Below are positions 57,713 through 64,000 of a stretch of DNA of 64,000 nucleotides, in pieces. The stretch comes from Polyporus tsugae (Eukaryota > Basidiomycota > Agaricomycetes > Polyporales > Polyporaceae). The notes beneath the pieces were generated by a model, which worked only from the letters and a program-made list of their open reading frames with translations, did not search any database and was not told the DNA's origin. Both the position numbers and the translations under genes were made by a program. The stretch's first letter is position 1, and each line of letters begins with the position of its first letter. The stretch lies in assembly GCA_024305745.1 (NCBI GenBank), contig JAHRBS010000013.1:1922001-1986000 (forward strand), given 5' to 3'.

Positions 57713-58599
57713 TCAAGGGCACCGCGGTGCCTCTGTTGCTCGCGAATTCATTATCAGCGCAACAATGAGTCTGGGAAGGCGGTTGTGTCAGCCTCGCACT
57801 GGGATTCTCGAAAGGGGAATAGGAGGACGCACCCGTACAATCCCAGTACCTCTCCGAAGATGAGGATGAGCACCATCGTCACGAACACCTTGGACTCGAA
57901 CACATATGCTCGCACGCACTGCAACGTTCTGTCAATAACCTGCTGCGTGTGCGACGACGAGGACGTACCGAGTCGCCCACAAACCCGATCGCGTAGCCCG
58001 CAGCAAGACCAGTGAAGCCGCATGCAAGACCCGCGCCTAGATGGATGAAGCCAGCATATAGCGAGTAGTCGGTGGGCTTGACTACAGATGGTAGAAAGCG
58101 TCAGTCGACCGATATTTCACCCAGAGGAGCTAGGACGCGCAGGAAGAAACGGTACTCACGTGCACCAGCAATGAGAACGGACACCACCAAGCCGTACACA
58201 GCAATGATACCAGACATGACCACAGGAATGAGTGACTGCGAGCGACAAGGGGTACGGAAAGTCAGATGAGAGCGGTATTTGGTCCTGGCATCCACATACG
58301 CACCTTCATGATCAGCTCAGGCTTGAACGTCCCCAAACCCGCGATGCCAATGCCCGACTTGGCTGTCCCGAACGCCGCTCCGACCGCTACCATGCAACAT
58401 GTGAGCCCGCGCGTCGTCGTCACGGAAGAACTGTTCGTATGCAGGATAAATACGCACTGCTAAAGATCATCTACATTGCGCGCGTCCAGGCTGGGTCAGC
58501 ACAAGAGGCATGATGACATAGCAAGCATGACGGCAAACGTACCGCGGAGGCGACGCCGGCGAAGCCAAAGAAGGGAGCATATGGCGGACAGACGGACAT
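57713..58599 (-). CDS. VMA3: V-type ATPase proteolipid subunit c (Vma3)
   Basis: Proton-carrying c-ring subunit of the vacuolar H+-ATPase, four transmembrane helices. Seven exons in reading order: 58599..58543, 58470..58458, 58386..58304, 58235..58160, 58081..57969, 57918..57833, 57770..57713; 161 aa, exactly the family size, phase closing. The second exon is a 13-nt microexon (MIFS plus one base). Signatures: [94 protein letters not shown] with the essential proton-binding Glu in helix 4 (IFGEVLG), and LIVALIM. The C-terminal residues after LIVALIM ([11 protein letters not shown]) are slightly longer than usual. Confidence 0.95.
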
Positions 58600-59365
58600 G
58601 TTGACTAGAAAGACTGTAATGGATGATGGCTGCAAGAGCCTGAGCAGGACGTCGTGGAGGTTGTTGACGTCGCGTACCGGATGTTCGGCGTTGCGACACC
58701 TAGGGTTCCGCGTTTGGTGAGCGCTCCAGTGTAGGGTTACTGTAATCGCGAATGGGTTATCCTGCTTATTCCACGGAAAATCGGGAGTTGTGTTCAGACC
58801 GCCACCGAGACTCGGACGCGAACCACAGAGAATCCAATATCGGTAAACATTCAGTAAGATGCAGCCCTCTGTAAGGTATACTAACGCGTGGTAATATGCA
58901 GGTGATTACAATGCCATGAAGCACTACTAGATATTGCGAACGAACAGAACTTAATGCTTGTCTCCCCTAGGCAGACCTAAGACGATCTATGGAGGGGAAG
59001 GAGGGACGATCATACTAAGGTCTGCTACTAAACGCGTCCACATAACCGTGAGTCCCCATATCAGCGGGATTCGAATGTACGGCACGCTCGGCATACCCGA
59101 AACAGAGATTCTGCCTATTCGGGACACAGCCAGAAATGGCAATTCTTCTAAATACGGAATCAAATTCCCATGCCCTGTCCCCCACCCATGTCCTTGCTCA
59201 GCTGGCAAACGGTTGCGCTCGACCACTACTCGAGCACACCCTTCTCTCCCTCATACCACCACCATCCGGTGGGCGCCTACATCGTTTATGCTGCCCCCAC
59301 CCTCGTAGAGTACAGTACACCGGGGGTCCTTCACCCATTCCAATTCCTGGTCCCTGGGAGACCAA
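58600..59365. other. Intergenic region
   Basis: About 770 bp between VMA3 and the unknown ORF. The first 150 bp would hold the VMA3 promoter. A frame from 59,170 to about 59,420 reads plausibly (YHHHPVGAYIVYAAPTLVEY) and may be an upstream exon of the next ORF, but no clean splice pair was fixed. Confidence 0.45.
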
Positions 59366-60706
59366 ATGCACCCAAGTACTACCCGGGCGGGGACCGGGGG
59401 GTCAAGCGGTGCGCACCACACATGCAGCGCGCCCCCCTTGTACCTACCCCCCACACACATACCGGCCGACATGCCACTCGATGTGGCAAGGTCAGCCTTC
59501 ACACACTACCCCCTAGAGGGCGGACTGCCATATCAGCTCTGCTCTCGGGCACAAATCACGACATTTGTGCGAATCGCGCTCGTCATCCCAGACGACAAAT
59601 GGCACGCAATCCCCACCCTTGGGGAACATGTTTGCCAGGAGGTCGATGACACACAATCAATCATCGCTCTAATCGATGAGATTACAAACGAGATGGGCAC
59701 CTTCGTTCCTGCGAAGCGCGCATTCCATCTCCCCCCATCCCTCTTTGCCAAGGTCCCCGTCCTCATGGCAATTTATAATACACACTCGGAAACGAGCGAG
59801 AACATACTGGTGCACTTCCAGGGCGCTCGTGCTTATCTCCGACACATCTCCGATTTCGAGGAGAAAGGCCACACACACGACCCGTGCAAAAGACCCGAAG
59901 TAATCGCGGTCGGCGCTAGCCTAATTGCAGCTGGGTCGCTGTCCAAAACACACCCGCGGGACAAAGTCTATCTCTCCGCTGATTCAAACCGGGCCATCTG
60001 GACACCCTTTTGGGAGCGGTTCAGTACCGGCCAAGCATACAGACGTATCTTGTCGATCACCCAATGGAACGCACGCCTCTTTGATGAGGTAGCGGCCGAT
60101 GATGGCAATGATCCCCGGAACGTCCCCAACAGCTGGCGACTATGGCCGAGCGTCCACAGTGACCTCAGCCCGCCTCGTTGGCTTACGGAACACTGGCTTC
60201 GTGCCGCAGTTCCACACGACCTAGAGTCTCGGCGCTACACATACAGACTTGTTTCTTTCACAGACCCATTCCACGGCGATTTTGTGGTTCAGCAGTACTA
60301 TCACACGCTCTCGCCCTGCACACGCAAAGGCCAAGTCCACGCACACCGCCGCCGGCACCGCGCCCCAGTTGCGCACCCGGAAGGCCCACCCCTCAACCGC
60401 GCAATCGGCTGCCAGCTCCCCGAGTGGCTGGTTGCGCTCGATCCTGACAAGCCGCCGCCGTCGGCGCTGTCCCCCCGCATCCCTCCCTGCACGCTGCCGC
60501 CTGGTGCCGCAGCATGCAGCACTCCCTCTGCCGATGTCACGCCCATGCCCTGCGCGTTGACCATCGACAAACATTGTTGTATTCTGTATGTTGCCATATG
60601 TTTTTCTTTTTACTCTTTTACCTATATTTGTACCTGTCAAAACGCACGAGACCTCCCGCAGTGTCGCGTACCGTCTCCCGCCTCCCGCTCCTTCCACTTT
60701 CGTTAG
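59366..60706 (+). CDS. Unrecognised ORF, probably truncated by an LTR insertion
   Basis: Open frame of 446 codons with no family recognised. From about Met59471 (MPLDVARSAFTHYPLEGG) it reads as an ordered soluble protein: ITTFVRIALVIPDDKWHAIPTLG, IIALIDEITNEMG, HLPPSLFAKVPVLMAIYNT, GARAYLRHISDFEEKGH, RAIWTPFWERFSTGQAYRRILSITQWNARLFDEV. From about 60,330 it becomes Arg/His/Pro-rich. The codons after 60,574 (CILYVAICFSFYSFTYI...) coincide with the start of the presumed Copia LTR, so the native C-terminus is probably lost. An upstream exon around 59,170-59,420 is possible. It could be a host gene or the ORF of another mobile element. No catalytic signature is visible. Confidence 0.5.
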   Translation: MHPSTTRAGTGGSSGAHHTCSAPPLYLPPTHIPADMPLDVARSAFTHYPLEGGLPYQLCSRAQITTFVRIALVIPDDKWHAIPTLGEHVCQEVDDTQSIIALIDEITNEMGTFVPAKRAFHLPPSLFAKVPVLMAIYNTHSETSENILVHFQGARAYLRHISDFEEKGHTHDPCKRPEVIAVGASLIAAGSLSKTHPRDKVYLSADSNRAIWTPFWERFSTGQAYRRILSITQWNARLFDEVAADDGNDPRNVPNSWRLWPSVHSDLSPPRWLTEHWLRAAVPHDLESRRYTYRLVSFTDPFHGDFVVQQYYHTLSPCTRKGQVHAHRRRHRAPVAHPEGPPLNRAIGCQLPEWLVALDPDKPPPSALSPRIPPCTLPPGAAACSTPSADVTPMPCALTIDKHCCILYVAICFSFYSFTYICTCQNARDLPQCRVPSPASRSFHFR

Positions 60707-60980
60707 CATTACTCTGAGACCTGCCTCTGATGTTATCAGCTGCGTTTCCGTATCATTCCGGACTCTTATACTCGAGGCTCTGTGTCCGCTCCCCTCATCG
60801 TTTGTTTCCCCGAACACTGAGGTGAGCTACCTGTCTGCACTGTACTGCCCGTCCGTTGTGCTCACGCTACGTAGTAATTGTATCCTTTTTCTTACAGGTT
60901 AGCTTTGCTACGTACATTGTTCGTTTCCCCGAACACTGAGTAATTGTATCCTTTTTCTTACAGACCTCGCCCGGTGCTCA
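60575..60980 (+). repeat. Presumed 5' LTR of Copia element
   Basis: Starts TGTTGTATTCTG and ends before the primer-binding site, possibly at the CA of GTGCTCA (60979-60980); about 406 bp. It is pyrimidine-rich with T-runs. Borders are uncertain because the 3' LTR is not in the window. Confidence 0.45.
60804..60963 (+). repeat. Direct duplication inside the LTR
   Basis: GTTTCCCCGAACACTGAG occurs at 60804-60821 and 60923-60940. AGTAATTGTATCC followed by TTTTTCTTACAG occurs at 60873-60897 and 60939-60963. The second copy lacks the roughly 50 bp that separate the two words in the first. Possibly a recombination or slippage product in the LTR. Confidence 0.7.
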
Positions 60981-60990
60981 AACCATAAAA

Positions 60991-61005
60991 GGTTATGAGC
61001 CCTGC
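60991..61005 (+). other. Primer-binding site for half initiator tRNA-Met
   Basis: GGTTATGAGCCCTGC is the exact complement of the anticodon stem-loop of eukaryotic initiator tRNA-Met (GCAGGGCUCAUAACC), not of a tRNA 3' end. Drosophila copia and Ty5 prime from cleaved half-tRNAs in this way. It overlaps an ATG at 60995, so gag more likely starts at 61013. Confidence 0.85.
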
Positions 61006-61012
61006 TCACACC

Positions 61013-64000
61013 ATGTCACTCACCTCGCTGCCCGTCAACAACACCGCTCTCTACTCGGTCCCGAAGCTCACCGCCGATGGATTGAACTGGGTCACTTACA
61101 AGGAGTGGACCCTTACGTGCATGGGCATGCGAGGGCTGACACGCCATCTTAACGGTACGGCTCGTCATCCTCCCAATCCCCCTCTCTGGCCAAGACCTTC
61201 CCCATCCACTGCTGTTCCTGCCTCCGCTTCGGCGTCGAGTGCCGGGCAGGCCACCGCCGCTAGTGCGAGTGCCGCCTCGAGTACCACGACTGGAGCTCAG
61301 GGTCAGGGAACTAGTACTGCGTCGGGAACCACTGTTGCGCCACCGTCTGACCCATATGCTAACCTGTCGGACGACGAGTACTTCAAGAAGGTTGAGGAGG
61401 CCGAGGCCAAGGTCGATGAGTACGAGCAGCGTGAGTCCACGGCACGTCAGCAGATCTACAGCACGATCAATGACACTGTGTTGATTAAGGTCAAGTACTT
61501 ACCGACTACTGCCGAGGTCTGGGCCGCCATCGTCAACGAGTACGAGGGCAAATCCGAGATGTACGCCAACGTCGTCCGTGCACGTCTTCTCAACACCAAG
61601 TGCGCTGAGTGTGCCAATGTCCGCGAGCACCTTGACACGCTCTGGAACCTCCGCGAGCAGCTCTCCTCCATGGGCGCCGCTCTTCCCGACCAGGAGTTCT
61701 CCGCCACCATCTTTCAATCCCTACCTGAGTCCTACGGCTACCTCCTCACTGCACTCTCCATGGCCTCTCGTATCTCCCGCAATGCCATCACGCCGATAGA
61801 CATCATTCAGGCCATCAACGAGGAGTACGATTGACACACCGCTCAGTCACCTTCGTCCGACAGCGCGCTCGCAGCTTTCCCATCCTCCCAGTCAGGCAGG
61901 CAGCGCAAGGACATCGAGTGCTTCAACTGCCATCGGAAGGGCCATGTCAAGTCCGACTGTTGGCGGAAGGGCGGAGGGAAGGAGGGCCAGGGGCCGAGGG
62001 ACCAGGCGCCAAAGCGCAACAAGCGTGGAGGTGGAGGAGGCGTGTCCGCAAATGCCGCCACCGAGTCGTCCGAGCATGCTTTTGCCATCACCGTCGACAG
62101 TGTCGCGCTCGCAAGCGCCACTCAGAGTGGAGACAAGGTCGAGATCTTCGATAGCGGTGCCACCCGTCACATCTCGCCATATCGAGACGAGTTCATCACA
62201 TACGAGGAACTTCAGCCTGCTCATCCGATCACCGCCACCGACGGACACACCTTTATGGCCGTTGTTGAAGGGCAAGTCCGCATGACGTTACCAAACGGTG
62301 ACTCGAGCACTGTCGTCACGCTCGAGCGAGTCTTGCACGCACCCGACATCGCGTTCTCTCTGATCTCGATCCCGCAAGCCGATAACGCGGGCTACTCCAC
62401 GATCTTCAAAAACGGCGAGTGTCGGCTCTTCCAACGTAGCTCCGGGGAGACCGTCGGGCGGATCCCGTCAGTCAACGGGCTGTATCAGGTCCACCGTCCA
62501 GACGTTGCCGCTGCTGCTGTCATCGGCCGTGGTGCTGAAACCGAGATGTCAGCTCTCGAGTTCCACCGCTGCATGGGGCACATCTCCCCCGCTGTTGCAA
62601 AGAAGATGGTCGAGGAGGGCCGAGTTCTCGGTGTGAAGCTCAAGGGAGGCTCCACCGATGAGACTTGTGATGCGTGTATCCAGGCGAAGATCACGCGCAC
62701 GCCCGTCCCGAAGGAACACACAAGTGAGCTTGCGAAGTGCTACGGGGAGTGCTTCCATGCCGACACCTGGGCCGCCGGTTGCACTTCTCTTGGAGGGATG
62801 AAGTATGCCGTGATGTTCACTGACGACTGCACGCGGTGGACTCACACCATCCCTGAGAAGGAGAAGAACCAGGCCTTCCCAGCATACAAGGAACTCGACG
62901 CGGAGGTTGAGACGCAGGAGGGTCGCAAAATCAAGGTGCTGCACGCCAATAACGGCGGGGAGTTTAAGAGCATCGAGTTCGAAAGCTACATCAAGTCGCG
63001 CAGTGGACATCTTGACACAACCGTCCACAACACTCCAGAACAAAATGGTGTCGCAGAACGCACGAACCGCACGCTTGCTGAACACGCTCGAGCCATGCTT
63101 ATAGACTCAGGCCTTCCCCAGTACCTCTGGCCCTACGCTCTTCTCCACTCAACCTGGCTCAAGAACCGCACCTCGACGCGCGTGCTCAATAGGAAGACGC
63201 CATATGAGGCACGTTTCGGTGAGAAGCCCGACCTCCGAGGCCTCAAGCCATTTGGCGCGAAGGTCTGGGTGCGTCTCGAGCACGCGCCGAAGATGCAGCC
63301 CAAGGCCATTGAGGGCTGCTTCGTTGGCTACGCCGCAAATGAGAAGGGCTACCTGGTCTATTGGCCCGGCCGTAACAAGGTCTCAACTGAGCGAAACATT
63401 TGTTTTGTCGTCGAGCCTGAGCCTCTGGTTGCAGTCGAGGACGTCCAGCCCGAGGGGGCGAGGAAGGAAGTCAGTCAGCCCGCCTCATCTGCTCCCGAGA
63501 TGTCTCCGACCATGCAGTCTGAACCAACATCTGCGCCGTCCGATTCCGCCGAGAACGCCCCTGCCCAATCCTCCAAGACGTCCCAAGCCATCAAAAACTC
63601 ACCCAAAACTGATGCTCCGCCCACTGCTGTCCCGTCCGACTCTCTGTCCTCTCCCCCTCCATCTCCTATCTGCCCGAGTGCCACGGTCGAAGATGTGCCA
63701 GACGAGGATGTCGAGGAGCCGGCACCATTAGGACGCGGTCACCGTATCAAGAAGCCGTCCGCCACGATGCGTCGTTTGGCTGCTGGCGAGGGCACGGTGA
63801 ACGGACGTCGAGGGGGCGTGTCCAAGTACCCGAGAGGCTTGCAGCCCGGGAACTTGATGGGTGCAGCCGCAATAGTCGAGGATGACGAGTGGTGGGATAT
63901 GCCAGAGCTAGAGGATGCAAGGCCAGACCAGCCAGAGAGCCAGAGAGAGGAAGAGGACGAGTGGATCATGGCGAACGCGATCCAAGCAGGACAGGACCCG
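61013..64000 (+). pseudogene. Copia gag-pol polyprotein, internal stop, 3' partial
   Basis: One frame from ATG 61013 to the window end, broken only by TGA at 61832-61834. Gag (61013-61831): LTADGLNWVTYKEWTLTCMG and the UBN2-like FQSLPESYGYLLTALSM. After the stop the same frame continues with a nucleocapsid knuckle C-x2-C-x4-H-x4-C (61919-61960), aspartic protease IFDSGATRHI (about 62,144-62,173), integrase zinc motif HRCMGH ... CDAC, and the integrase core. Its first Asp is in HADTW (62762-62764) and Glu in NGVAER (63056-63058). The second catalytic residue, expected Asp in [ST]DNGGEF, is Asn (AAT, 62948-62950). The spacing to Glu is 35 residues, as in D-D-35-E. A Ser/Pro-rich linker follows the integrase; reverse transcriptase is beyond the edge. 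Both changes suggest a dead copy. Confidence 0.88.

Larger units (their letters stand above)
60575..64000 (+). mobile_element. Ty1/Copia LTR retrotransposon, right side beyond window
   Basis: Order seen: presumed 5' LTR, half-tRNA primer-binding site, gag, CCHC knuckle, aspartic protease and integrase in one frame. This is the Copia order, with integrase before reverse transcriptase. Reverse transcriptase, RNase H and the 3' LTR lie past the window edge. The predicted 5-bp target duplicate left of the LTR is AACAT (60570-60574); its partner cannot be seen. Confidence 0.85.

Noticed and set aside
62485..63085. Minus-strand ORFs over the integrase region
   Set aside because: Shadows of the Copia pol frame, which has clear integrase motifs on the plus strand.

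Overview
The window is nuclear DNA from a filamentous basidiomycete, most likely an Agaricomycete of the polypore type. Evidence is the dense short introns (mostly about 48-75 bp, GT-AG), the exon structures, a DUF6534 seven-helix protein, a secreted GH71 alpha-1,3-glucanase, an RGS protein fused to membrane helices, and a Ty1/Copia element primed by a half initiator tRNA. Genus and species are not claimed. There are no bacterial features, CRISPR arrays or rRNA, and I found no convincing tRNA gene.

Layout. 1-2,679: 3' part of an RGS/membrane signalling gene. 2,680-4,892: intergenic DNA with a stem-loop-rich repeat in two blocks. 4,893-6,727: BUD22. 7,181-10,120: two minus-strand paralogues of a Ser/Pro-rich protein with a C-terminal MYND-like zinc finger. 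10,121-14,827: gene-poor. 14,828-25,113: a disordered protein with a possible Scm3-like motif, a PTC2/3-type PP2C phosphatase, a NUDCD1-like CS-domain protein and a RING protein. 26,180-28,022: secreted GH71. 29,478-46,295: a compact housekeeping block with SEN1, translin, SGF29, a small heat-shock protein, a DPB3/CHRAC-like histone-fold protein, a 2-oxoglutarate oxygenase, an ARC1/AIMP1-like tRNA-binding cofactor and mitochondrial ribosomal protein uL6m. 46,912-58,599: DUF6534 membrane protein, SEC14-like lipid-transfer protein, V-ATPase subunit d, an alpha/beta hydrolase, a nucleotidyltransferase-like protein, a zinc-knuckle/RS protein and V-ATPase subunit c. 58,600-64,000: an unrecognised ORF apparently interrupted by a Copia element that runs off the right edge.

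How the genes relate. There are no operons. Many neighbours are head-to-head with 220-350 bp between start codons (SEN1/translin, histone-fold/oxygenase, ARC1/MRPL6, VMA6/hydrolase, nucleotidyltransferase/zinc knuckle), suggesting shared promoters. Two V-ATPase subunits, membrane ring c and stalk d, lie about 4.3 kb apart. Chromatin and RNA functions (SEN1, translin, SGF29, histone-fold) are adjacent, but this may be chance.

I rebuilt most gene models exon by exon from splice signals and checked that codon phase closes across every intron. Exceptions are the 3' half of the DUF6534 gene, the 5' end of the RGS gene, and the unknown ORF at 59.4-60.6 kb. The Copia element has two disabling-looking changes, an in-frame TGA in gag and Asp to Asn at the second catalytic residue of integrase. 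Both fit CpG transitions.
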